Of a DNA stretch of 64,000 bases, positions 42,545-50,848 are shown in pieces. The notes under the pieces are model-generated. The model searched no databases and was not told the DNA's origin. It saw nothing but the letters and a program-made list of their open reading frames with translations. This DNA comes from an uncultured Flavobacteriaceae bacterium (GTDB taxonomy: Bacteria; Bacteroidota; Bacteroidia; Flavobacteriales; Flavobacteriaceae). A program made the translations under genes and the position numbers. Every line of letters begins with the position of its first letter. Position 1 is the stretch's first letter. Location: positions 310,001-374,000 of the forward strand of contig CAJIYJ010000005.1 of assembly GCA_905181625.1 (NCBI GenBank). The letters run 5' to 3'.

Positions 42545-43600
42545 TTATTTCAACGTGTTTTTAAGTTTTTCAAATATTTCGGTGTTTTCGTAAATCCCTT
42601 TAAAGGATTCTGCATTAGGTCCAAAACTAAATACAGGTACCATAGTGGCAGAATGCCCTTCAGTGTTGAACTTACCAAACACTCTGTTTTTTTTCCCACC
42701 TAATAAGGCTAGCCCTCCTGTTTCATGATCAGCAGTTACCACAACTAGAGTGTTTCCATAATATTTGGCGAAATTTAATGCTTCTTGAATAGCAGCATTA
42801 AAATCTTTAAATTCAGAAGTAACATATTTAAGGTTATTGTCATGCCCCCCCCAGTCGATTTGCGCCCCTTCAATCATAATAAAAAAAGGGTTTTTCTCTA
42901 AATGCAACTTATCTAAAGTGATTTTAGTTAGTTTATCAAGATTAGCAGATCTACCCTCAATAATTGCAGGAGGTTCATCAAAATAAGTAAAATACCCAAT
43001 TTTAGAAGCTTTACTTTTCTCGTACTCTGTGATTGATTTCACAAAAGTATATTCCGACATTTCTTTAATTAAATTTCTTTTGTCTTTTCTAGACATAAAA
43101 TGCTTGCTACCTCCTCCAACAAACATGTCAATGCTATGTTTACTTAGTTGCAAGGCAATGTTTTGGTAATTATACCTTGAATCTTCTTTTGCATAAAAAG
43201 AGGCTGGTGTAGCGTGAACAATACTCGATGTTCCTATTAAGGCAGTTTTATAACCCTGATCTTGACATATTTCTAAAATTGATTTTTGACGAACATTTTT
43301 AGAGCTAATTCCAAGCACTCCGTTGAGGGTTTTTACCCCTGTTGCCATCGCGGTTCCACTTGCAGCCGAATCAGTAACGAGATTATTGGAAGAAGAAGTT
43401 TTAGACAATCCTATGTATTCAAACCCTTCTAAAGCAGTGCTATTTCCATTGGCATACATTCCCGCACTTATCTGAGTAAGTCCCATTCCGTCTCCTATTA
43501 AGAGTATTATGTTAGGAGAGTCTTGTGACCAAGTAACAGAATTGAATAAAAACAGGACCAACAACACAGACGTTTTTTTAAAATAACAGATATTCATCAT
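42545..43600 (-). CDS. alkaline phosphatase (PhoA superfamily)
   Basis: 351 residues with a signal peptide ending about SVTWSQ. Catalytic centre VTDSAASGTAMATGVK with Ser78; IILLIGDGMG and VVTADHETGGLALLGG supply the metal ligands (Asp and the late His-Glu). The periplasmic enzyme releases phosphate from monoesters. It is shorter than E. coli PhoA because it lacks some inserts, like other Bacteroidota enzymes. No Pho-type regulatory site was recognised. Confidence 0.93.
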   Translation of the reverse strand: MMNICYFKKTSVLLVLFLFNSVTWSQDSPNIILLIGDGMGLTQISAGMYANGNSTALEGFEYIGLSKTSSSNNLVTDSAASGTAMATGVKTLNGVLGISSKNVRQKSILEICQDQGYKTALIGTSSIVHATPASFYAKEDSRYNYQNIALQLSKHSIDMFVGGGSKHFMSRKDKRNLIKEMSEYTFVKSITEYEKSKASKIGYFTYFDEPPAIIEGRSANLDKLTKITLDKLHLEKNPFFIMIEGAQIDWGGHDNNLKYVTSEFKDFNAAIQEALNFAKYYGNTLVVVTADHETGGLALLGGKKNRVFGKFNTEGHSATMVPVFSFGPNAESFKGIYENTEIFEKLKNTLK

Positions 43601-43648
43601 GTTTGAATTTTGAATTTATAAATGTATTAATTATTATTTTACAGAAAT

Positions 43649-44305
43649 TTAAACTTTTCCTTTTATTTTTTTATAAGAAATTTGACTTAATTTTTTTATA
43701 ACTAAATCTGCTTTACTATAGTCTTGATTTTTTGAATGGAAACTGTCAAATCCAACACAATATATTCCAGCATTAACAGCAGCTTCAATCCCGTTTGTTG
43801 AGTCCTCTATTACAAGGCACTCTTCTTTTTTGCATTTTGAAGCTTTAGCGGCTTTTATGAAAATTTCAGGATGAGGTTTAGAAGCTTTTAAATCTGCCCC
43901 ACTAAGCTTAGCTATAAAATATTGGTCTAGTTGGAATCTTGTAAAAATCTTATTAATGGTTTCCATTGAGGCAGAAGAAGCCAGTACTAGTTTTAAACCA
44001 TTTTTCTTATAGTCAATAATTAAATTTAAAACCCCTTCAATTAGACAGAAATCAGTATCGTTTTCAAAAATATATTTAAAATGTTTTCTTTTAAGAGCCA
44101 CTAACTCTATTGGAGCTTGCTTTAAATTAAAACCTTCACAAAGTGTTTGGCAAATTTTTAATGTAGCCTGGCCAGTAAATGATGCAAAGACTTTACTTGA
44201 AACGACAATATTAACGTCCTGAAACATTTTGTAATAAGCTTTTTTATGAAGTGGCTCGCTATCAACAATCACTCCGTCCATATCAAATATAATAGCCTTT
44301 AGCAT
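43649..44305 (-). CDS. HAD-family hydrolase, beta-phosphoglucomutase-like
   Basis: 218 residues with HAD motif I FDMDGVIVDSEPLHKKAY, in which the second Asp acts as acid/base and the PLHKKAY cap is typical of beta-phosphoglucomutase-like phosphatases, motif II LVLASSAS, and LVIEDSTNGIEAAVNAG for motif IV. Likely a sugar-phosphate phosphatase or mutase in the cytoplasm. Substrate unknown. Confidence 0.9.
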   Translation of the reverse strand: MLKAIIFDMDGVIVDSEPLHKKAYYKMFQDVNIVVSSKVFASFTGQATLKICQTLCEGFNLKQAPIELVALKRKHFKYIFENDTDFCLIEGVLNLIIDYKKNGLKLVLASSASMETINKIFTRFQLDQYFIAKLSGADLKASKPHPEIFIKAAKASKCKKEECLVIEDSTNGIEAAVNAGIYCVGFDSFHSKNQDYSKADLVIKKLSQISYKKIKGKV

Positions 44306-44381
44306 TTGAGATTTATATTAGGAAGTTTAGGTTGAATTATTTCTTTCATTACTATAAAAGTAAGAATTTTAATAAATCTAC

Positions 44382-44816
44382 TTAAAAGCTCTTTTCAACT
44401 TTAATTAAAACTGCTGTATGCATTAGAGTAGCAGCTAACTTGCCATCTAAATTATATAGTTCACCCCTTAAAGTTGCTATGTTTTTTCCTTTTTGTACAA
44501 CCGCAGCAGTTGCAATAACTTTACCCTCAAACAAAGGTCTATGATGATGACTATGTAGATTGGTGGAACTTGGGTAAACAAATCCTTGCGATTCATATAC
44601 TAAAAGTAAACTTGTTACATCATCAAGCATTGAATTCATTTGACCACCTTGAACACTTTTATTTGGGTTAAGTGTTTCGCTAGGAAACTCTGCCTCTAAT
44701 TTTAAAAATCCTTCACTATAATCAAGGAACTTGAATTTAAACATTTTGCCTGTTCCTTCATTTTTTTTAAAAAAATCTAAATACTTTTTAAAGTCTTCTT
44801 GTATAAATGAGTTCAA
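44382..44816 (-). CDS. PaaI-type hotdog thioesterase
   Basis: The TTG at 44816 is preferred (start LNSFIQEDFKKYLDFF), because the promoter box at 44841-44848 overlaps the longer start at 44843. About 144 residues. The hotdog motif NKSVQGGQMNSMLDDVTSLL carries the Gly-Gly and the acidic catalytic position of PaaI-like thioesterases. A FEGKVIATAAVVQKGKNIAT strand follows. It probably hydrolyses an acyl-CoA in the cytoplasm. The use of TTG is inferred and not certain. Confidence 0.8.
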   Translation of the reverse strand: MNSFIQEDFKKYLDFFKKNEGTGKMFKFKFLDYSEGFLKLEAEFPSETLNPNKSVQGGQMNSMLDDVTSLLLVYESQGFVYPSSTNLHSHHHRPLFEGKVIATAAVVQKGKNIATLRGELYNLDGKLAATLMHTAVLIKVEKSF

Positions 44817-44840
44817 TTTGATCTTAATAATTTTAAGTCT

Positions 44841-44848
44841 CAAATATA
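44841..44848 (-). promoter_or_regulatory. promoter of the PaaI-type gene
   Basis: Minus-strand TATATTTG (full TAnnTTTG match) with TTG 18 bases upstream at 44867-44869. It ends 24 bases before the TTG start at 44816 and overlaps the longer start at 44843, which argues for the shorter protein. Confidence 0.65.
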
Positions 44849-44939
44849 TTAAATATAATGACTTACCAATGAAAGGGGATGGATTATGAAAGTAGATTGG
44901 GTTAAAAACGAATATCGAAAATAATCTAAAAGACTTGGA

Positions 44940-45821
44940 TTATTTTTTTGTAGCTCTAATTAAGCCTCTTCTAAGAAAAGGATAACTCAAATTTTTATCC
45001 CAATAAAAAACAGTATATCCGTTAGAGTGTTCTACTTCGTAATTATTGTCACGGAAATAATTAGAATATTTTTCAAAATCATTTTGACTGTGATAAGTAC
45101 ATAAAGCAACTTGCATTTGTTTAGAATTTTCGATAATATTTGAAAGCCCAGACATCACCTCTTTTTCATTTCCATCAACATCAATTTTCAAGAAATTTAT
45201 TTTTTTTTCCTTAAAAAAACTATCTGCATCAACGGTGCTTTCAGAACTGAAATTGGACAACTTTTTATTTACAATAGTAACTTTGTCTTTATATTTTTCA
45301 AAAGTTTTTTTTAAGGGTTTACTCCATATATTATTGGCTTCAAATAAATAAACATGTTTGACTTTATCTATTATTTCAAGAGAAAAATTAGCTTCCGCAC
45401 AACCTATATCAGCAACAATTGAATTCTCATTAACATTAAAATTATCAGTTAAATATCTATGAGGGCTTTGCGGGTCTTGTTCTATTAGCAATTGATTTAA
45501 AGCTTTTTTAATTCGAAATTTAGACCATCTTTTTTTAAAATAAAGCTTTTTATCGTCTAGTAATACATACTTTAATTGTTCCTCTTTGTCTAAGTAAACT
45601 TTAATGTCTTTCGCATTATAATTAAAAATAAAATTATAAGGAAATAACTCTAATGGATTCTTATTAAGAAAATCTATTACTTTTTTTATTTCTTCGTTTG
45701 TGTCATTTTTAAAAAACAGAATAATACTTTTCCTTAGAACTCTTTTCCAAATTATAGTTCTTATTTTTTTTGGAACTAGAGCTCTCCAGATGAAAAATTT
45801 ATTTAGTTTATTAATAAACAT
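44940..45821 (-). CDS. FkbM-type methyltransferase
   Basis: 293 residues. After a basic N-terminal region (~1-110) comes the SAM-binding fold: VADIGCAEANFSLEII, VYLFEANNIWSKPLKKTF, VDADSFFKEKKINFLKIDVD and GNEKEVMSGL. This is the FkbM layout. Such enzymes often O-methylate sugars of surface glycans. No other glycan-synthesis gene is adjacent. A -7 box lies four bases upstream of the ATG, suggesting a leaderless message. Confidence 0.85.
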   Translation of the reverse strand: MFINKLNKFFIWRALVPKKIRTIIWKRVLRKSIILFFKNDTNEEIKKVIDFLNKNPLELFPYNFIFNYNAKDIKVYLDKEEQLKYVLLDDKKLYFKKRWSKFRIKKALNQLLIEQDPQSPHRYLTDNFNVNENSIVADIGCAEANFSLEIIDKVKHVYLFEANNIWSKPLKKTFEKYKDKVTIVNKKLSNFSSESTVDADSFFKEKKINFLKIDVDGNEKEVMSGLSNIIENSKQMQVALCTYHSQNDFEKYSNYFRDNNYEVEHSNGYTVFYWDKNLSYPFLRRGLIRATKK

Positions 45822-45825
45822 TACC

Positions 45826-45833
45826 CAAATATA
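45826..45833 (-). promoter_or_regulatory. -7 box TATATTTG four bases from the FkbM start
   Basis: Minus-strand TATATTTG ends four bases before the ATG at 45821. A TTG at the right -33 distance was not found. The position implies a transcript starting at or near the A of ATG. Confidence 0.45.
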
Positions 45834-45946
45834 ATGTTAAATAAAGCAATTTATTTACGGTCAACTTTTTTAAAATAAAACTATTTATTATTTGGCAACT
45901 AGTTATATACGATTCATTAATTCTGTTGATCTATTAGAGAATTTCT

Positions 45947-45954
45947 TATATTTG
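45947..45954 (+). promoter_or_regulatory. promoter of lipoprotein gene 45959
   Basis: TATATTTG with TTG 18 bases upstream at 45926-45928, a good Bacteroidota promoter. It ends four bases before the ATG at 45959, so the mRNA would be leaderless. Confidence 0.6.
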
Positions 45955-45958
45955 TTCT

Positions 45959-46642
45959 ATGAAAATAGTTAAATATTTATTTCTAATAATTTTTATTTAT
46001 TCTTGTCAAGAGCAAAATTTAGAAGTATCAGAAAAATTGACCTTTAATGATAGTCTATCATTACAAATGAGCATTCAATCAATTAAAAAAATAAAAAATT
46101 TAGTTATTGATGAAGATTCAGATAATTACAGGATATCTGGCGCAATTCCCTCTGAATTATGTTTTGATTTTAAATACCCTATTAGTGTTCAGTATAACGA
46201 TAGTTCAACAGTAACTGTATCAAGTTTTGCACATTTTACTCAGTTAATTTTAACTGAAACTATTGAATTACATATGACTGGTATTGGATTTCCTTTTACT
46301 ATTATTATGAGTGATGATAGTTCTGAACAAATCATTTCAAATGAAAATCAATTTCAAAATCTAGTAGAAAACTGTGGTTATGGAACTTTATCTTTTGATG
46401 AAATAAAAAAAGTATATGCAACTTGCTTTAATTTTAATTTTCCTGTTTCTGTAGTTATTAACGGAGTTAATTATACTTTTAGTAGTGAAGGTGATGCGGT
46501 ATCTTTAGCTGCAGCATTTAGTCAAAAAGTTGTTAGTTTCAATTTTGTTTATCCTTTTAGTATTAAATACGTTTCCAATAGTACAGACGCGAATGTTCCG
46601 GATTATTATACCTTAACTTCTGTCATTTCGGGCTGCAATTAA
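45959..46642 (+). CDS. lipoprotein with duplicated Cys-containing domain
   Basis: 227 residues; lipobox ends at Cys16 (FIYSC). Two similar halves follow: one reads CFDFKYPISVQYNDSSTVTV and the other CFNFNFPVSVVINGVNYTFS, each then VSSFAHFTQL / GDAVSLAAAF and ending at a Cys (VENCG, VISGC). Such duplicated beta-rich domains with a CxFxYPxSV start occur in many Bacteroidota lipoproteins without a known role. Outer-membrane or surface anchoring is expected. Likely transcribed from the TATATTTG box just upstream. Confidence 0.75.
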   Translation: MKIVKYLFLIIFIYSCQEQNLEVSEKLTFNDSLSLQMSIQSIKKIKNLVIDEDSDNYRISGAIPSELCFDFKYPISVQYNDSSTVTVSSFAHFTQLILTETIELHMTGIGFPFTIIMSDDSSEQIISNENQFQNLVENCGYGTLSFDEIKKVYATCFNFNFPVSVVINGVNYTFSSEGDAVSLAAAFSQKVVSFNFVYPFSIKYVSNSTDANVPDYYTLTSVISGCN

Positions 46643-46720
46643 TAATTCTAAGATTAATAAGAATTTCTGTTGATTCAAACTAAACCTTAAGCATATTTTC
46701 TTCTTTTTTATATTAATGTT

Positions 46721-46999
46721 ATGAAAAATGTATTCAGACTTATTAGCTTTTTAGAAGGAATCTCCTACTTATTGCTTCTTTTCATTGCAGTACCAATTAA
46801 ATATTTTCAAGGAGATGCAACTTATGTGAAAATGCTCGGTATGCCGCACGGAATTTTATTTATGGGTTATATTATTTTGGTAATTTTGATTCAAAAGCAA
46901 ATGAAATGGAATCTAAAAACTATGGGAGTTGTAGCACTAGCTTCTGTAATTCCCTTTGGCACTTTTTATGTAGATAAAAAGTATTTGCAAAGTCTATAA
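46721..46999 (+). CDS. DUF3817 membrane protein
   Basis: 92 residues with three membrane segments and the DUF3817 pattern: RLISFLEGISYLLLLFIAVP, GMPHGILFMGYIILVILI, VALASVIPFGTFYVDKKYL. The family is widespread and of unknown function. Full-length. Confidence 0.9.
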   Translation: MKNVFRLISFLEGISYLLLLFIAVPIKYFQGDATYVKMLGMPHGILFMGYIILVILIQKQMKWNLKTMGVVALASVIPFGTFYVDKKYLQSL

Positions 47000-47046
47000 A
47001 ACAGCATTAAATCAAAGAAAGAATAAGTGAAGTTCTAACGAATGCT

Positions 47047-47241
47047 ATGTCAACTTTAGATATAGATTCAATGACAAAAAATGAAAGGTTAAAACTTATA
47101 CAAATTGGGTTGACTTATGTTGTTCCAAAATTAAAACACACAGAAGAAGTTAGAGAAGATCCAAGGGAGTTTCAAATAGAAATAATAGACAGGTTAACAG
47201 ATTATTCAGATGAGGAGCTGGATAAAGCTATTAAGGGTTAA
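47047..47241 (+). CDS. small acidic hypothetical protein
   Basis: 64 residues, helix-rich and charged: MSTLDIDSMTKNERLKLIQI, VVPKLKHTEEVREDP, IIDRLTDYSDEELDKAIKG. No signal peptide or membrane span. No family recognised. It follows DUF3817 by 47 bases on the same strand. Confidence 0.55.
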   Translation: MSTLDIDSMTKNERLKLIQIGLTYVVPKLKHTEEVREDPREFQIEIIDRLTDYSDEELDKAIKG

Positions 47242-47292
47242 GACTAAAGAAAGGAATGAGTAATATTATTAATAATTTTTTCATAACAACAA

Positions 47293-47400
47293 TCAAGAAC
47301 CTCCCCAACTATCTTGAAAAAAAATTCCAACTCCAAGTTCAGCCCACAAGTATAAAAATAAAATTATTAATAATATTATAATTGATTTTTTCTTATTCAT
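47293..47400 (-). CDS. small single-span membrane peptide, 35 residues
   Basis: ATG 47400 to TGA 47293. A basic start MNKKKS, a hydrophobic span IIILLIILFLYLWAELGVGI and a short tail FFQDSWGGS. The shape is that of the small membrane peptides common in flavobacteria; no function can be claimed. It stands alone between genes of the opposite strand. Confidence 0.5.
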   Translation of the reverse strand: MNKKKSIIILLIILFLYLWAELGVGIFFQDSWGGS

Positions 47401-47586
47401 AAATAAATATAATGTTTTTAAAAACACACAATCCAAGAACTGCTATAATACAGAGCTATAATCGTCCAGTACTATACAAACACACAGTAATATATAAAAG
47501 TTTTAGATAATCGAACTATTAAATTTTATAATACCTGTAAATCGAACTATTATATTATATAAGTTTGAATTTATAAAATATTTATT
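47401..47586. other. regulatory gap with a direct repeat and a -7 box
   Basis: The 12-base sequence ATCGAACTATTA occurs at 47510 and 47541. A -7-type box TAAGTTTG follows at 47560-47567, 19 bases before the lipoprotein start at 47587. The repeat pair spaced by 31 bases just upstream of the promoter could be an activator or repressor site. Nothing else is seen in the stretch. Confidence 0.4.
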
Positions 47587-49263
47587 ATGAGAAAATTACT
47601 TCTACTATTATCAGTTTTGTTTGTTGTGTCTTGTTCAAGTGCTGAAGAACCTGCACCAGTAATTAAATATACTTTAACGACTGCAGCTAATCCTACAACT
47701 GGAGGAACAATATCTCCAGCAAGTGGACAGCATAGTGAAGGAGCTACTGTAAATATTACAGCAACCCCAGCAGCTGAACATCTTTTTTCAACTTGGACAG
47801 GAGCTACAGGAACAACAGCAACGACAAGTGTGGTAATGAACTCTAATAAAACGGTAACCGCTAATTTTATTAAAAAGCAGTATCCGTTAACTATAGAAAT
47901 TGAAGGAGAAGGAACAGTAAGTGAAAAAGTAATTAAAGCAGGATTGGCCACTGATTATAATAGCGGGACAATTGTAGAGCTTACTGCAGTTCCTGCTGAT
48001 GGATGGGAATTTGTAGAGTGGTTTGGGGATATAACATCAACTGAAAATCCAGTACAAATAACTATAAGTGAAGCTAAAACAGTGAAGGCAAAGTTTATGC
48101 GATATTTTGATTATAAAGTTCCGTCACATGATTGGGAAAACGGTCATCGCCCTTGGATGAATGTTTATAAAATCATAGATTCTCTTAAAATATCAGATCA
48201 AATTAATAATACTTCATTTGCTTTGGCTGATTTTAATCAAGATGGTTATATTGATATTACTGTTCAAGACAATGAAGGTGACGGAGTTCCAATTAAAACA
48301 TGGTTCATTATTAATGATACAAAAGGAAAGTATTTTGTGGATGAAGATTTTCCTTTAAATAAAGATATAGTTGCAATTTCAGCTAGAAAAACTATTGTTG
48401 GAGATTTTAATAATGACGGATTACCAGATGTTGTTCGTCCTCAAGGAGGGCATGATTGGTTAGGTGTTCCTACTATTATTTTAAGTAATCCTGATGGTTC
48501 ATATGATTTTAAATTAATAGGTGATGGTCCAAAAATTCAAGCTCACACAATTAGTTCAGGTGATATAGATAACGATGGGGATTTAGATTTATTTGTTGCA
48601 CAAGCCGGAGAACAAGATGGTTTTTTAATTAATGATGGGACTACTAATTTTCAATGGAAATGGATTTCTGAAATTATTGAAGATTTTGATACTGGCCATT
48701 TATACCCAAATAACAAATACGGTTATTATGGATTTTGGAGTTCAGAAATGACCGATGTAGATAAAGATGGCTATGTTGATTTAATTTTGGGTGGAAGTTA
48801 TAAAGAGCAAGATTATGATGCTAACTTTTTTGGACCGACGGTGCTATGGGGAGATGGTAGTGGTAAATTTTATGTTGCAAACTCAACAATTCTTTTTGAT
48901 TATAGAGAAATTGATTATTCTCAAAATAATTTAATATCTATATCTCATGATTATGCTGTTAATGATATTGATGGTGATGGAATTAACGATATTGTTATAT
49001 TTTCAGAGTGTAGTGACATATGGTTATACAGTGTGGTAAAAGGTTTGGCAAATAGGAAGTTTGAGGACAAAACAAAAGAATGGCTCCCTGATCCAATCAA
49101 ATCAGAAACTAGTAATCATGTTTGGGTCGTTATGAAAGATATAGATAATAATGGTAGAATTGATATTGTTGAATCCGAAACTCACATAACATCTTCATTA
49201 GAAGATAGGAGAAAAAGTGTAAGATGGGAATGGAATGGCTCTAAATTTGATAAGATAAACTAA
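47587..49263 (+). CDS. lipoprotein with InlB B-type repeats and FG-GAP/VCBS propeller
   Basis: 558 residues; lipobox ends at Cys16 (FVVSC). Two divergent InlB B-repeat domains occur at ~25-97 (TTGGTISPASGQHSEGATVN, HLFSTWTG) and ~98-178 (VELTAVPADGWEFVEWFGDI). After that an FG-GAP/VCBS-type beta-propeller carries calcium loops: DFNQDGYIDITV, DFNNDGLPDVV, DIDNDGDLDLFV, DVDKDGYVDLILGG, DIDGDGINDIV and DIDNNGRIDIV. It is a surface-exposed binding protein by inference. A possible regulatory repeat lies upstream. Confidence 0.88.
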   Translation: MRKLLLLLSVLFVVSCSSAEEPAPVIKYTLTTAANPTTGGTISPASGQHSEGATVNITATPAAEHLFSTWTGATGTTATTSVVMNSNKTVTANFIKKQYPLTIEIEGEGTVSEKVIKAGLATDYNSGTIVELTAVPADGWEFVEWFGDITSTENPVQITISEAKTVKAKFMRYFDYKVPSHDWENGHRPWMNVYKIIDSLKISDQINNTSFALADFNQDGYIDITVQDNEGDGVPIKTWFIINDTKGKYFVDEDFPLNKDIVAISARKTIVGDFNNDGLPDVVRPQGGHDWLGVPTIILSNPDGSYDFKLIGDGPKIQAHTISSGDIDNDGDLDLFVAQAGEQDGFLINDGTTNFQWKWISEIIEDFDTGHLYPNNKYGYYGFWSSEMTDVDKDGYVDLILGGSYKEQDYDANFFGPTVLWGDGSGKFYVANSTILFDYREIDYSQNNLISISHDYAVNDIDGDGINDIVIFSECSDIWLYSVVKGLANRKFEDKTKEWLPDPIKSETSNHVWVVMKDIDNNGRIDIVESETHITSSLEDRRKSVRWEWNGSKFDKIN

Positions 49264-49448
49264 ACCATAGACATATCTTCTTCTTTTAAGACACCCATAA
49301 TCCTATGATTATACATACTTATACGAACACCTCCCGTCAAAAGAAAACCAGTATATTAAAGAGTCTTGGGTTAGAAAAAGAATAAAATAGTTGGATTTTT
49401 TCAGGTTTTTAGTAATGCTGGCCGTATAATAATCGTACAAGTTTTAAT

Positions 49449-49525
49449 TGGTGGAGAAGATGGGATTCGAACCCACGACCTCTTGACTGCCAGCCAAGCG
49501 CTCTAGCCAGCTGAGCTACATCCCC
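49449..49525 (-). tRNA. tRNA-Ala(GGC)
   Basis: The minus strand folds as a tRNA: acceptor GGGGATG / CTTCTCC with the alanine-identity G3-U70 wobble pair, D arm GCTC...GAGC, anticodon stem CTTGG / TCAAG with loop CTGGCAG (anticodon GGC), T loop GTGGG-TTCGAAT-CCCAT and an encoded CCA at 49449-49451. There is one T-T mismatch at 6-67. It decodes GCC/GCU. It lies at the 3' end of the convergent-strand membrane-protein frame, whose stop is inside it. Confidence 0.95.
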
Positions 49526-49916
49526 TTTTAAAATTTATTTTTTTAATAATTTGAGAAACTGATGCTCCTAAAACAGATGGAAGCGCGTATATAGCATAAA
49601 ACATGAATTCAATTGGAAACATGTTGTGAGAAGAACGATCAACTGTCATTTCAAGAAATGCAGCTAACGGAAAAAGCATCATACTGGCTAAACCAATTTT
49701 CCAGCCAGATAAATCACTAAAAAATTTTACCATAAACCCAGAGAAAAACAAAAAAAATAAACTGAATTTAGAAATCCCTTCAATTCCAGTTCTTATTAAA
49801 GGAAACAAAGGTGAATCATAAGATTTAAGGTCTCCTAAAATAAATATTGGAAGTATAATAGATAGCATTCCAAGGATTGATATGACTATTAATGTAGATA
49901 CGTTTGTTAATTTCAT
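49503..49916 (-). CDS. small membrane protein overlapping the tRNA gene
   Basis: 137 residues with about four hydrophobic spans (LIVISILGMLSIILPIFI, GISKFSLFFLFFSGFMV, GLASMMLFPLAAFLEMT, FMFYAIYALPSVLGAS). No family recognised. Its last codons (RGCSSAG) are the 5' part of the tRNA-Ala gene on the same strand, and its stop TAG lies in the D arm. The natural protein may end here by chance capture of the tRNA sequence, or may have lost its own end. Confidence 0.6.
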   Translation of the reverse strand: MKLTNVSTLIVISILGMLSIILPIFILGDLKSYDSPLFPLIRTGIEGISKFSLFFLFFSGFMVKFFSDLSGWKIGLASMMLFPLAAFLEMTVDRSSHNMFPIEFMFYAIYALPSVLGASVSQIIKKINFKRGCSSAG

Positions 49917-49999
49917 GAATAATTTTTTTAATTAAGGTAGTTCCTGCCTTTACCAATTAATCACTTTTGTCAACTGAGTTGTATTCTTATATTGTATTA

Positions 50000-50035
50000 A
50001 AAAGCTCCCCATAATTTATTTTAAGGAGAGCTTTT
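50000..50035 (-). terminator. hairpin terminator after NTF2-like lipoprotein gene
   Basis: Arms AAAAGCTCCCC (50000-50010) and GGAGAGCTTTT (50025-50035) pair with one mismatch and a 14-base loop. Read on the minus strand the hairpin is followed by a T run. It lies 22 bases after the stop at 50058. Confidence 0.75.
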
Positions 50036-50057
50036 AGTTAACTTTTCCTAAGATTAT

Positions 50058-50564
50058 TCAGTAGAATCTTCTTCTTCTTCTATCAAATGAAGAGAAAAAG
50101 CCACCTAAATCAAAATAATCTCCACCAGCAGCAATTTTACCGTCGACAAAGTCAAAAGTATGGTAAGACTGTAAGCTAAATGGTTTTCCTGTTTCAGCAT
50201 GAGTTCCTGTCCATTTTCCGTAAGTTCTTACACTTCCATCTAATTCTCCAGTTTCAGCTAAAACACCAGGAAGCCAATTGTCTGCAGTAAACAAGATATT
50301 ATCAAAAACAGTTTGATACATAGCTAAGGCCTCAATATGCTCAGCCTTTCCATACTGCTCAGATCCATATGCAGGTGGTTGCCATAGCAAGTCATCGTGT
50401 AGCATTTCTGTTTGAGCAGCAAGATCTTCTGTTCCATGAGCTGTCATAAAACTTTTAGCAACCTCTAAATTAGATGCATAATTAGGGTTGTTATCAACTT
50501 GTGTATTACATGATGCAACTAGAAATAAAGCTGCTACCAACGAAAGTTTAAATAGTTTTTTCAT
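50058..50564 (-). CDS. lipoprotein with NTF2/SnoaL-like domain
   Basis: 168 residues; lipobox ends at Cys19 (LFLVASC). The NTF2-like cone is visible in EVAKSFMTAHGTEDLAAQTE, MLHDDLLWQPPAYG, GKAEHIEALAMYQTVF and SYHTFDFVDGKIAAGGDYFD. The fold is common in small secreted binding or hydrolytic proteins. C-terminal tail is Arg-rich (FDRRRRRFY). A terminator follows. It is related in fold to the protein at 11793, though sequence similarity is low. Confidence 0.8.
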   Translation of the reverse strand: MKKLFKLSLVAALFLVASCNTQVDNNPNYASNLEVAKSFMTAHGTEDLAAQTEMLHDDLLWQPPAYGSEQYGKAEHIEALAMYQTVFDNILFTADNWLPGVLAETGELDGSVRTYGKWTGTHAETGKPFSLQSYHTFDFVDGKIAAGGDYFDLGGFFSSFDRRRRRFY

Positions 50565-50602
50565 AATAGATAAAGTATAGTTTTAAATTTAACTAAATAT
50601 AG

Positions 50603-50848
50603 GGAATAAACTTATTTACTATTGAAGAAGTAGCAATAAATTACGGACTTTTTGTTGAGACATTGCTTGACTTTGTGATAGTAGGATTTACAATTTTTAT
50701 AATCGTAAAGTTTGTCAATAGATTAAACAAAAAAGCAGAAGACCCTAAAGATAAGTCAGTTTCAACTCCAAAAAACATACAACTATTGACCGAAATGAAC
50801 ACTTTACTTAAAGAGCAAAATCGTATTTTAAAAAATAAAATTATTTAA
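50603..50848 (+). pseudogene. mscL: mscL, truncated: second half only
   Basis: From 50603 the frame reads TIEEVAINYGLFVETLLDFV, IVGFTIFIIVKFVNRLNKKA and QLLTEMNTLLKEQNRILK, which matches the periplasmic loop end, second membrane helix (TM2) and C-terminal bundle of MscL. The pore-lining TM1 and N-terminal helix, about 65 residues, are missing, and a TAG stop lies just upstream. The only in-frame start is the TTG at 50663. So the channel gene is a decayed remnant unless its other half is elsewhere. Its end overlaps the convergent hydrolase gene by eight bases. Confidence 0.85.
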
